The notes below the pieces were generated by a model. That model had not been told where the DNA came from and did not search any database. It saw only the letters and a program-made list of their open reading frames with translations. Shown here in pieces: positions 46,216 to 54,759 of a stretch of DNA of 64,000 nucleotides (positions within the stretch are counted from its first letter, which is position 1; the number at the start of each line of letters is the position of its first letter). The translations under genes and the position numbers were made by a program. The DNA comes from Bryobacteraceae bacterium (GTDB lineage: Bacteria > Acidobacteriota > Terriglobia > Bryobacterales > Bryobacteraceae): positions 26,864 to 90,863 of the forward strand of contig JABAQT010000017.1 of assembly GCA_019187195.1 (NCBI GenBank), read 5' to 3'.

Positions 46216-47943
46216 TCAGCGCGCATTTGATGTCTTCGAGCGATCGATCTTTTCCGCTACCTGCGGACCGGACACGGATGCGCGGCGCTGAGGCGTCCGG
46301 CGATGGGGCGCGGGCGTGGCCTTCACCCGGTGCACGGAGGCCTTCGATTTCGCATAGCGCCCGCGCGATGGATGCGAGGTTTTCGCCTTGACCCGGGCGG
46401 GCTGCGCATAGGCGGCCGGGATAACCACGATATCGCCCGCGCGCAAGTCATCCATGGAGGCGCGGTTGACGGAAGCGATGTTCGTGGAGGCGGTATGGTA
46501 CCGGCCGGCGATGGCGTTCAACGTCTCTCCCTCGACGACGCGGTGCAACCGCCAGGAGGTCCGCTTATCCGGGGGAACAGCGTTCAGACCCGACATCAAC
46601 AGCTGGGTGGAACCCTTGGGGATACGCAGCATGTATTTCGCGGGAGCGACCGGTTTCAGGAGAGATGGGTTCAGATCGCGCAGTTCCGAAACCGGCACGT
46701 CGAGCAGATCGGCCACCAGGGAGAGGTTGGTATTGGCAGCCATTTCCACGGCGTCGTAGCGGAGTGGGGGATCGGGATCGATGTTTTCCAGGCCGTAATC
46801 CCTGGCGTTGGTCGCCATGATGGTCATCGCCAGGATGAGAGGTACGTAGTTACAGGTTTCCTTAGGCAGCACGTTCCGGCTGCGCAACTGCCAGAAGTCG
46901 GCATATCCGGTGCGCTGCACCGCTTTGCCCACGCAACCCGGCCCGCAGTTATAGGCGGCGAGCGCCAGATACCAGTCGCCGAACTGCTGGTAGAGGTCGC
47001 GGAGGTGGCGGGCTCCGGCTCTGGTGGCCTTCTCGGGATCCAGGCGGTCATCGACGAAGGGGGTCTGCATCAAACCATACTCTCGACCCCGGAACTGCAC
47101 AAACTGCCACATTCCCGTGGCGGACTTGACCGACAGGGCGCGGGGGAGAAAGCCAGATTCAGCCTGCGCGAGGAAGATGAGTTCGCGCGGCACACCTTCT
47201 TCATCGAGGATGCGGCGAATCATGTCGCGATAGCGTCCGGCGCGGCGCAGTCCCGCGACCAGGGTTTTCCTTCCGCGATCCGAGGAGAAGTAATTGATGT
47301 AGCGCAACACCTCGTCGTTCTCCTCGAGGGGGAGTTGGGACGTGGTGGCCATCACCTGATCCTTGACTTTTGTTTTCAGGTTGGGATCGATGGGGAAGGT
47401 GAGCTCGAGGATATCCTGAAGGGGAGACTTATCGTATCCGGCTGATTCCTGGTCATCGCCGGCGCCGAGACCTTCCACGTCGAAGCGGTGAATCCGGTCC
47501 ACCAATTCCTCGAGTTTTTTCTCCATCACGTGCCGGTCGGGAGCGGCATCCGGAGATGTGAGCAGGGTATCGATGGCTTTGTCGAATTCAATTCGCGCCT
47601 GAACGATATTGCCCTCGAGATACAGCTTCCTGCCTTCCTGGAACCGTTCGTCAGCCCGGCGAATGCGGTTGTCCAGTTGGGGGCGGGGGGGAACTCTCGG
47701 TTCGGACTTGAGATAGTTGGGAACCTCGCGGGCCGCGTAGAGGCTGGCCTGAATGGCAGGCGGTTCGGAATGCTCATGGGCCGTCCCGGTGGGTTCTTCC
47801 ACTGCTTCCGCCACGGGTCTTGGGGCGGGAGGCAGGAAGGAACTACGGAAGGACTCAGGCCGGATGCCGGAAGCACAGCCGGCCAAACCGAGGCTCAGAA
47901 GCGAAATCACGAGAACCGAACGCGGGTATTGGCTATCATTCAT
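46216..47943 (-). CDS. MltD-like lytic transglycosylase with LysM domain, lipoprotein
   Basis: A 575-residue outer-membrane lipoprotein (lipobox in LISLLSLGLAGC) that should cut peptidoglycan glycan strands non-hydrolytically. The SLT domain carries the catalytic Glu in FLAQAESGFLPRALSVKSA and the blocks TGMWQF and LAAYNCGPGCV. A LysM domain (HRVVEGETLNAIAGRYHTA) follows near residue 470, and the tail is basic and Ser/Arg-rich. N-terminal helices include a TPR-like segment (FQEGRKLYLEGNIVQARIEF). A tandem 15-base repeat lies upstream of the start. Confidence 0.93.
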   Translation of the reverse strand: MNDSQYPRSVLVISLLSLGLAGCASGIRPESFRSSFLPPAPRPVAEAVEEPTGTAHEHSEPPAIQASLYAAREVPNYLKSEPRVPPRPQLDNRIRRADERFQEGRKLYLEGNIVQARIEFDKAIDTLLTSPDAAPDRHVMEKKLEELVDRIHRFDVEGLGAGDDQESAGYDKSPLQDILELTFPIDPNLKTKVKDQVMATTSQLPLEENDEVLRYINYFSSDRGRKTLVAGLRRAGRYRDMIRRILDEEGVPRELIFLAQAESGFLPRALSVKSATGMWQFVQFRGREYGLMQTPFVDDRLDPEKATRAGARHLRDLYQQFGDWYLALAAYNCGPGCVGKAVQRTGYADFWQLRSRNVLPKETCNYVPLILAMTIMATNARDYGLENIDPDPPLRYDAVEMAANTNLSLVADLLDVPVSELRDLNPSLLKPVAPAKYMLRIPKGSTQLLMSGLNAVPPDKRTSWRLHRVVEGETLNAIAGRYHTASTNIASVNRASMDDLRAGDIVVIPAAYAQPARVKAKTSHPSRGRYAKSKASVHRVKATPAPHRRTPQRRASVSGPQVAEKIDRSKTSNAR

Positions 47944-47978
47944 CCGTGTATCTCTATGTGTGGAATAAGGAACACTAT

Positions 47979-48008
47979 CTTTGGTTACATCGGCTTTGGT
48001 TACATCGG
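47979..48008. repeat. perfect 15-base tandem duplication
   Basis: CTTTGGTTACATCGG occurs twice in direct succession (47979-47993 and 47994-48008), about 35 bases upstream of the MltD-like gene start. It may be a regulator binding site duplicated in the promoter, or a replication slippage product. Confidence 0.8.
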
Positions 48009-48078
48009 AACCTATGACTCTACACCCTCGGTTGCCGTCAGGTCAAATCCGGGCGGTACGAAAACCGGGAGAGTACCC

Positions 48079-50175
48079 TCACTCCTCCTCTTCCTCCTCG
48101 CCTTCCCTGGCGGCTTTCGCGGCCGCGATAATCTTGTCGGCCTGCAGGGCAGGAACGTAGTCATAGTGATCGAACTCCATTGTGAAGGAGGCTCTGCCCT
48201 GTGTCATCGAGGTTAGATCGTTCTGATAGGTCAACATCTCCGCCATGGGGACCATGGCCCGCAGGATCTGGGTGCCGCCCCGGGTCTCCATTCCGGAGAT
48301 GCGGCCCCGCCGGCCGTTCATGTCGCCCATCAGGTCGCCCGCAAACTCGACAGGGGCCTGCACTTCCACCTTCATGATGGGTTCAAGCAGCGCAGGCTTG
48401 GCGGCCGCCATGGCGGCCTTGAATGCCTTTCGCCCGGCGAGCTTGAAAGACATTTCCGAAGAGTCCACATCATGGTAGGAGCCATCGTAGAGGGTGACCT
48501 TGAAATCCACCACCGGATAACCGGCAAGGTAGCCTTTCTCGGCGGCCTCGAGGATGCCCTTCTCGATTGCGGGAATGAAGGTCTTCGGAATTGCTCCACC
48601 GAAGATGGCGTTGACGAACTCGAACTTCTCGCCACGGGGGAGGGGTTCCACCTTGACCTTGCAATCGCCGAACTGCCCGTGTCCGCCGGTCTGCTTCTTG
48701 TGGCGGCCCTGGACGTCGGCAAACCCGCGGATGGTTTCGCGGTAGGGAATCTTCGGACTATGCAGCGTCACATCCACGCCATAGCGTTTCTTCAACTTAT
48801 TGACAACTACCTCGACGTGTTGCTGTCCGGTTCCGGCTACCAGAAACTCCTTTGTTTGCGGATCGCGGTAGAAGCGCAACGCCGCGTCCTCCTCGAGGAT
48901 GCGCTGAATGGCGTTGCCCATACGGTCTTCATCCTGCCGGGTCTTCGCGGTTACGGCGTAGGCTATCGAAGGTTCGGGAATCGGCACGGCGGGATAGGCG
49001 ATATTCACGCCCTTTTCGCAGAGCGTGTCCGCGGTCAGGGTATCCTTCAGCTTGGCGACGGCTCCGATATCGCCAGCGTGCAATTCGGTTACCGCTTCCA
49101 AGGTCTTCCCGCGGAGAACGCTGAGGTGGGCGAGTCTTTCCGCGCTCCCGGTCCGTGTGTTGACGACGTTGTGGTCATTCCTGACCACGCCTGACATTAC
49201 CTTGAAATAGGAAACACGGCCGGCAAAAATATCGGCGACCGTCTTGAATACGAACAGAGCGAGGGGCTGGGAATCGATCATGGCCCGCTCGACCTCTTTC
49301 CCGTTCTCCGTGGCGGCAATCCTGCCGCGGTCGAGTGGAGAGGGAAAAAACTCGCCGATGAAATTCAGAATCAAATCGGCGCCGGTGTTGTGAAGCCCGG
49401 AGGCGCACAGCACGGGGACAATTCGCCGATCGAGGACGCCTGCCCGAAGTCCGCTCAGAAGGTGATCCTCGGCGATGGTGCCGGCCTCGAAGAACTCCTC
49501 GAGCAGTTCGTCGTTGCCCTCCGCCACCATCTCGACCAGGACTTCATGCGCCTTCCGGGCGGCATCGGCCAGGTTCGCGGGTATCTCCGATTCGACGCCC
49601 TTGCCGTCGCCATCCGGAGTATAGGTGTATGCCTTCATGCGGATCAGGTCGACAACTCCGCGAAAGTCCTTCTCCGCTCCGATGGGGATATGGATTGGGA
49701 CGGCGGTCCGCCCCATGCTTGCGTGGATGCTCTCGAGGGAGCGCTCAAAACTGGAGCGCTCCCGTCCGAGTTTGTTGATGATCACGGCGCGGGGGAGCGC
49801 GAAATCATCGGCGAATCCCCAAACCTTCTCGGTCTGGACTTCCACGCCCGCGACTCCGTCCACCAGGACCAGAGCGGCATCCGCCGCCACCATCGCCCCC
49901 TTGGTGTCGTTAATGAAGATATTGAAGCCGGGCGTGTCCAGCAGGTTGTACTTCGCCTTCTTCCATTCAATCGCCGCCACGGCGGTGGAGATGGTGACTT
50001 TGCGGCTGATCTCCTCGTCGTCAAAATCGGTGACGGTATTTCCTTCGTCAACCCGGGTTAGCCGGTTGGTGGCGCCGGCGGCATACAGCATTCCGGCGGC
50101 GAGCGTCGTCTTTCCGCAGTTCCCGTGACCGATTAGAGCGACGTTCCGGATATCATTGCTTTCGTAGACTTTCAC
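48079..50175 (-). CDS. elongation factor G-like GTPase (EF-G paralogue)
   Basis: A 698-residue translational-type GTPase of the EF-G2/EF-G-like group. G1 is GHGNCGKTT, G3 is DTPGF and the later domains carry FFAGTGQQHVEV-type and KKQTGGHGQFGDC blocks. The G4 motif is NKLG (residues ~134-137) instead of the usual NKxD. The protein ends in an acidic tail (EGEEEEEE). The GTG at 50175 was preferred to one at 50181 because GGAG sits 7 bases upstream of it. It is probably not the main translocase, since EF-G paralogues of this type are often stress-related and the true fusA is not in the window. Confidence 0.9.
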   Translation of the reverse strand: MKVYESNDIRNVALIGHGNCGKTTLAAGMLYAAGATNRLTRVDEGNTVTDFDDEEISRKVTISTAVAAIEWKKAKYNLLDTPGFNIFINDTKGAMVAADAALVLVDGVAGVEVQTEKVWGFADDFALPRAVIINKLGRERSSFERSLESIHASMGRTAVPIHIPIGAEKDFRGVVDLIRMKAYTYTPDGDGKGVESEIPANLADAARKAHEVLVEMVAEGNDELLEEFFEAGTIAEDHLLSGLRAGVLDRRIVPVLCASGLHNTGADLILNFIGEFFPSPLDRGRIAATENGKEVERAMIDSQPLALFVFKTVADIFAGRVSYFKVMSGVVRNDHNVVNTRTGSAERLAHLSVLRGKTLEAVTELHAGDIGAVAKLKDTLTADTLCEKGVNIAYPAVPIPEPSIAYAVTAKTRQDEDRMGNAIQRILEEDAALRFYRDPQTKEFLVAGTGQQHVEVVVNKLKKRYGVDVTLHSPKIPYRETIRGFADVQGRHKKQTGGHGQFGDCKVKVEPLPRGEKFEFVNAIFGGAIPKTFIPAIEKGILEAAEKGYLAGYPVVDFKVTLYDGSYHDVDSSEMSFKLAGRKAFKAAMAAAKPALLEPIMKVEVQAPVEFAGDLMGDMNGRRGRISGMETRGGTQILRAMVPMAEMLTYQNDLTSMTQGRASFTMEFDHYDYVPALQADKIIAAAKAAREGEEEEEE

Positions 50176-50181
50176 TGGCAC

Positions 50182-50420
50182 ACTCCGCTATGTGTTGGCG
50201 TTCAGAATGAAGAAACCCTCAGAACCAAACCGGGATAGTAACACAGTTGAGACGGCAGATGGAATGCGGTAGTGCCGCAAGCGCTGTCAAGCCGCCCCGG
50301 AATCCTCGACCGGCAGTGAGTGGCGCATGGAGAGGGTGGGAAGCGAACCCCTCCATACCCGCGAATGAGGGGAGGGGGAATCCCTTTTACTTCAGTGTTA
50401 TACATGAGTACAACAATAAG
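50182..50420. other. intergenic region with imperfect hairpin
   Basis: No protein-coding frame with support is seen. Bases 50327-50356 can form a stem in which ATGGAG and GGGT pair with ACCC and CTCCAT, with one bulged base and a 9-base loop. This may be a terminator or part of the divergent promoter region between the EF-G-like gene and the PEP-CTERM gene. Confidence 0.5.
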
Positions 50421-50449
50421 TTGACATGTGTTTTATATACCGGTATACT
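50421..50449 (+). promoter_or_regulatory. consensus sigma-70 promoter
   Basis: The hexamer TTGACA (50421-50426) is exactly the -35 consensus and TATACT (50444-50449) is a near-perfect -10, separated by 17 bases, the optimal spacing. This stretch is AT-rich compared with its surroundings. Transcription would begin around 50456, just before the PEP-CTERM gene and its ribosome binding site GGAGG near 50472. Confidence 0.85.
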
Positions 50450-50480
50450 CCCAGCAGTATCTCTCGTTCTCGGAGGCTCG

Positions 50481-51181
50481 GTGAGACTGTCTCTGCTGGG
50501 TATTGCCGTCTTCGGAGCGCTCGCTGACCGCGCCAACCGCGTCTGCGTCCACCATCACCCAGATATGTACTATCGCCACTCAACAGATCCCGTACGACAC
50601 TAACTCGCCGCCGCCGAATCCCTGCACGTTCAACCAGTTCGACACGCTGTCCGGAGGGACGCTCATTAGCGTTACCTTCCAGATTACGAATGTGAATGGC
50701 TCGGTTCAGCCGCAGCAGACTAACATCGGGACATCGCCTTTCACGTTCACCGACTCGGTTGCCACTGTCAAATTGACATTCACCGGTCCGGATTCGACGA
50801 TCGTCTCCGCCAGCCAGGTATCCTCGGCGTGCTCTGGTTCCGTAATCGGAGGGACGACCAATACTACGTGTCCAACCACATTCTTCAGCGGCCTCAGCGG
50901 TCCGGTTACTCCGGTTTCCAGCCTGCTGCCCTACCAGGGCGCCGGTGTTGGAACCTTCGATGTGAACGCCTCGGGCCAGTTGCAGAGCGCTTCGGGGTCG
51001 GGTGGTCCTGGCTCGGCCGGGAAGTTGTTCTTCGGCGGCGACGGGACGATCGGTGGAGAGATCATCGTAACGTTCGACATTGATGACGGGGTTCCGGAGC
51101 CCGCCACGTTCGGTCTTCTCGGAAGCGGTTTGCTCGGTATGGGTCTCCTGGCGCCGCCGCCGCCGGGCGGGCCGCGGTTAA
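50481..51181 (+). pseudogene. PEP-CTERM/choice-of-anchor E-like surface protein with two frameshifts
   Basis: The parts of a PEP-CTERM protein are all present but in different frames. A GTG at 50481 with GGAGG just upstream opens a signal peptide (VRLSLLGIAVFGALA) in one frame that stops at 50603. The body (FNQFDTLSGGTLISVTFQIT, a choice-of-anchor E-like start) and the PEP-CTERM motif VPEPATFGLLGSGLLGMGLLA continue in the next frame. One extra C in the GCC tract near 51153-51165 then shifts the Arg cluster out of frame; without it the tail would read LARRRRAGRG and stop at 51181. As written, the body frame runs on to 51240 and overlaps the next gene. Confidence 0.75.
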
Positions 51182-51214
51182 TTGAGAGAACCGCGCGTCG
51201 GAATCGGGCGTCCT

Positions 51215-52420
51215 CTATTCATATCGCAAAGCCTCGGTAGGATTCAGTTTCGAGGCGCGGTTGGCGGGAAGGATGCCGAAGATGAGTCCGACGGCGAAGG
51301 AGACGCCGAACGCTACCCCGATCGAGGCTTTTGATAGCTGGATATCGAAGGAATCCACGAAGAGAGGGATGCTCAAGGGAACGGCCAGGCCGGCGAGCAC
51401 GCCCAGAAGGCCGCCTCCCACGCTGATGAGGACCGCTTCGAGGAGGAACTGGGTCAGGATATCGCGGCGTCTGGCGCCGACAGACATGCGCACGCCTATC
51501 TCCCGCGTCCGCTCCGTGACGGTGACGAGCATGATGTTCATGATGCCGATGCCCGAGATGAGGAGGGCGATGGCCGCGATGAGGACGAGGACGATGCTGA
51601 GCACCAGCGAGATGTTTCTGGCGGCATCGAGAATGCCGGTGAGGTTGCCGACATAGTAGTTTGCGCCGGGCCGGTGGCGGCTCTCGATGATGGCGCGCAC
51701 CTGGCGGGTGACGGCATCGACGTCCTGGAGGCTGCGCGCCTGGACGTAGAGCGGGTCGACGCGTTCATAGGGAACGAAGTAGCGCAGCACGGTGATGGGG
51801 ATAAGAACCGACTCGCGCGTGAGTTCACTCAAGCCGAAAGTGTCGGTTTTTTCCTTGAAAGTGCCGACGATGGTGAACTGAAGTCCCTCGAAGCGGATTT
51901 GGCGCCCCACGCTTGCCGACTGGGACCCATAGAGCAGGCGCGCCATGTGTTCGGTGAGCAGCGCCACATGCTGGCGGGAGGAGACGTCGGTGTCATCGAG
52001 GGGCCTGCCGGCGAGCATGATGAGGTTGCGCACACGGGCATACTCGGCGTCGCATCCGATGACTTTGACATCGCGCGGCCTGCCGTCGATGACAATGCTC
52101 GAGAACCGGGACATGATGCCGGTGGCGGCGCGGATTCGGGCTCCGAGGGCCTCCTTGACGGCGGCGACATCGGAGAGGTTGACGAAGTCCGCGGCGACAG
52201 TGGTGGCCTCGCGGTTGCCGGCGTCAAAGTACGCGGTGATGAGGTTGCTGCCGACGCCGCTGATCTGCTCGAGGATATAGTCGCGGCTGGTGAGGGAGAT
52301 GGTCACCACAAGGATGACCGAGGCGTTGCCGATGAGCAACCCGAGAGCGGTGAGCGCGGAACGTACCTTATTAGACAGGAGGGCGCTGAAGCTGAACCGG
52401 AGTGCCTCGCCGAACCGCAT
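51215..52420 (-). CDS. MacB-type ABC transporter permease
   Basis: A 401-residue permease with one N-terminal membrane helix (LTALGLLIGNASVILVVTI), a large periplasmic MacB core domain and three C-terminal helices of the FtsX type, with ERTREIGVRMSVGARRRDI and NPTEALRYE at the end. Such permeases work with a MacB ATPase and a MacA-type adaptor in mechanotransmission or lipoprotein/toxin export. No ATPase gene is adjacent; an adaptor of the right family is at 132-1352, far away. It follows larE by 9 bases. Confidence 0.9.
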   Translation of the reverse strand: MRFGEALRFSFSALLSNKVRSALTALGLLIGNASVILVVTISLTSRDYILEQISGVGSNLITAYFDAGNREATTVAADFVNLSDVAAVKEALGARIRAATGIMSRFSSIVIDGRPRDVKVIGCDAEYARVRNLIMLAGRPLDDTDVSSRQHVALLTEHMARLLYGSQSASVGRQIRFEGLQFTIVGTFKEKTDTFGLSELTRESVLIPITVLRYFVPYERVDPLYVQARSLQDVDAVTRQVRAIIESRHRPGANYYVGNLTGILDAARNISLVLSIVLVLIAAIALLISGIGIMNIMLVTVTERTREIGVRMSVGARRRDILTQFLLEAVLISVGGGLLGVLAGLAVPLSIPLFVDSFDIQLSKASIGVAFGVSFAVGLIFGILPANRASKLNPTEALRYE

Positions 52421-52429
52421 ACAGGAGGG

Positions 52430-53299
52430 TCAGGAGGTCTTTTTCAGGCCCAATGCTTCGTTTAAAGCGCCCTGGCGGTATCCTTCGAGGTCGAGCGTCA
52501 CATAATGGAAGCCGAGGGGCTTGAAGATGGCGACCATCTTCGCCGCCATATCGAGTGAGAGGGCTTTTTCCAACTCCTCGGGGGCGATTTCGACGCGCAC
52601 CAGTTTGTCGTGGAAGCGTACGCGGAACTGGCGGAAACCGAGTTGCTTCAGTTCTTCCTCGCCTTTCTCGACGGTCTTGACGTTGGAGACGGTGACCGGA
52701 GTTCCATAGGGGATACGGGAACTGAGACAGGCCGAAGCAGGCCGGTTCCAGGTGGGGAGCCCGGCGAGGCGCGAGAGTTCGCGTATCTCCGGCTTGGTGA
52801 GGCCGGCATCCGCCAGTGGGGCCTGCACCTGGTGGAGCGCGGCGGCGTTCTGCCCCGGGCGGTAGTCGCCAAGGTCATCTTTGTTTACGCCATAGACAAT
52901 GTGCTCGAAACCCCGCTGCCGTCCGAACTCCTCCATGCAACTGAACAACTCGTCCTTGCAGTGAAAGCAGCGATCGGCATTGTTGGCCACGTAGGCCGGA
53001 TTGTCGAACTCGTGAGTGAAAATGTATTCGTGGTTGATCCCGAATTGGGAGGCGAGCGCCTCGGCGTCGCGTTTGTGAGACTCGGGAACGGAGGCCGAAT
53101 CGGCGGTGATGGCCAGGCAACCGTCGCCGAGAACCTGCTTTGCCGCCCAGGCGAGATACGCCGAGTCGGCGCCGCCCGAATAAGCGACCAGAACACGGCC
53201 AAGCGATCGCAAGTGAGCAAAGAGCTTTTCCTGTTTCTCGAGCAACCGGTCCGGATCGGGCAAAGCCGGGGTGGACCCCAGAGCTACCAGTGTCGCCAT
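52430..53299 (-). CDS. larE: LarE-type sacrificial sulfur transferase/PP-loop ATPase
   Basis: LarE adenylates and thiolates pyridinium dicarboxylate in nickel-pincer nucleotide synthesis. The 289-residue protein has the PP-loop SGGADSAYLAWAAK (residues ~41) and the nearby conserved block RPASACLSSRIPYGTPV with a cysteine at the position where the sulfur-donating Cys sits in characterised LarE. The C-terminal domain (QFRVRFHDKLVRVEI) is typical. larB, larC and larA are not in the window, so the pathway is either elsewhere or the protein serves another sulfur transfer. It is the middle gene of a three-gene operon. Confidence 0.85.
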   Translation of the reverse strand: MATLVALGSTPALPDPDRLLEKQEKLFAHLRSLGRVLVAYSGGADSAYLAWAAKQVLGDGCLAITADSASVPESHKRDAEALASQFGINHEYIFTHEFDNPAYVANNADRCFHCKDELFSCMEEFGRQRGFEHIVYGVNKDDLGDYRPGQNAAALHQVQAPLADAGLTKPEIRELSRLAGLPTWNRPASACLSSRIPYGTPVTVSNVKTVEKGEEELKQLGFRQFRVRFHDKLVRVEIAPEELEKALSLDMAAKMVAIFKPLGFHYVTLDLEGYRQGALNEALGLKKTS

Positions 53300-53317
53300 G
53301 CCTAAAATTATACCGTC

Positions 53318-54724
53318 TTATCCCTTTGCTGACTCGAAAAGGGTCCAGGGGTGGGAGGTGAGATCGCCGAGGTACTCCCGCTGCCAGGCGAATTCGGGGT
53401 GCTTCTTCAAGTGCTCAGCGGCTCTGAAGTTTATGCCGCAGGGGTGGCCCATGGAGGCCCAGAAGGCCAAAGGCGCCAGTTCCGCGCCCGCGACCTTCGC
53501 CTGTACGGCTCCGGCGGCTCCGAATGGGGGCTGCCAGGGTTGCATGCCGCGGGGGGAGAGATCGTTGTGGCCGCACAGCGTCCGTTCGTTCGGTTCCTGC
53601 CTGCCGCTGAAGCTGTCCACGTGATCGGCAAGGAAGCGCTTACCCGCCGCCACATCGATGCGCCCTTTGTATTCGGCCATCAACTGCTCCCAGCGCAGGC
53701 GGCGGGCATTCGGGCTGAGGCTTCTGTCCTCCATGTTGAACTTCGTTTCCTCGCGCGCCAGTTTCTCACTGACGGGGAAGTTGGCGCCGCAGAAATAGCC
53801 ATCCCTGGTACGGCGCAGGACTACATTCTTCACGCCCAGTTCGAGGCTCGCGGCTTCACCGGTTTTGCGGTCGGCCAGCAGCCAGTTGTTGGCATAGCCG
53901 CCATTGTTGGCGGTGGTCATGATGCGGGCGAAGTCGTCGATCGAGGAGGAGTACTGCATGGCTTTGCGGGCACGAATGAACTCCGGCGTTCCTTCGGGAT
54001 TGTAGCCTTCAAACTGCGTGATGGTGGTCTCAGTGATCATCACACCGGAGGCATTCATGCCGAAGTCGTCCCCGCTGTGAATGAGGCCCGGGTAGCCGTC
54101 CATGAGGAAGCGGTGGCCGCGCGTGGGGTGGACGTCGAAAATAATGTTCCAATAGACGCCATCCATATATCCGGTCCAGGCGTTATGGCCGATGACCGGC
54201 TTTCCGTCGCGGGTATGGGAGCCGGTGGCCACAAAGGCGCTGCAGCGGCTGGCCGCGGTGACGGAAGGGGGAACCGCCGTCCCGTGCGCGCGGTCATACC
54301 ACTGCACGAAGTAGGGGGACCATTCAAGCCATGCATTCAGGGCGACCGTATCCCACAGGTCGAGCTTAGCGCCGCGGGCGGCCATGCCATCGGCGATCCC
54401 CTGCAACTCCTCGCGATATTCCTGGTCGACCTTGGGCCACAGGAACTCCTTGGCGGCGTTGCGGAAGAAGGCCCATTGTTTTTCCGTATCCCGGGTCAAT
54501 TCGAAGGCAATGGTGTGGTGAGCGGCGGTGATCTCACGGGTGAGGTAGTAGCCGTGCTGGAACCCGATCTCGTGGGGATCTCCCTCGAGGTGGATGTAGA
54601 TCCAGCCGTTCTTTCCCGGGCGGCGGAAGGAATCGCGAAGCCGGTGATCCCTGCCGCCGCGCCCGGCGAAAACGGGAGCAGCTCCGAGCAGGGAAAGAAA
54701 TCCTCGTCTTGTGCCCTGAATCAT
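53318..54724 (-). CDS. phospholipase B-like Ntn-hydrolase, Tat-exported
   Basis: A 468-residue protein with a Tat-type leader (TRRGFLSLLGAAPVFAG). The mature part resembles the phospholipase B-like/C45 Ntn-hydrolase family: a helical prosegment-like part, then CSAFVATGSHTRDGKPVIGH, where the cysteine would become the N-terminal nucleophile after autocleavage, followed by HNAWTGYMDG, LIHSGDDFGMNASGVMITET and NNWLLADRKTGE. Such enzymes cleave amide or ester bonds. It precedes larE by 18 bases on the same strand. Confidence 0.8.
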   Translation of the reverse strand: MIQGTRRGFLSLLGAAPVFAGRGGRDHRLRDSFRRPGKNGWIYIHLEGDPHEIGFQHGYYLTREITAAHHTIAFELTRDTEKQWAFFRNAAKEFLWPKVDQEYREELQGIADGMAARGAKLDLWDTVALNAWLEWSPYFVQWYDRAHGTAVPPSVTAASRCSAFVATGSHTRDGKPVIGHNAWTGYMDGVYWNIIFDVHPTRGHRFLMDGYPGLIHSGDDFGMNASGVMITETTITQFEGYNPEGTPEFIRARKAMQYSSSIDDFARIMTTANNGGYANNWLLADRKTGEAASLELGVKNVVLRRTRDGYFCGANFPVSEKLAREETKFNMEDRSLSPNARRLRWEQLMAEYKGRIDVAAGKRFLADHVDSFSGRQEPNERTLCGHNDLSPRGMQPWQPPFGAAGAVQAKVAGAELAPLAFWASMGHPCGINFRAAEHLKKHPEFAWQREYLGDLTSHPWTLFESAKG

Positions 54725-54759
54725 GACTATGATTATGCACCACCAGAAGATACCGCCGC

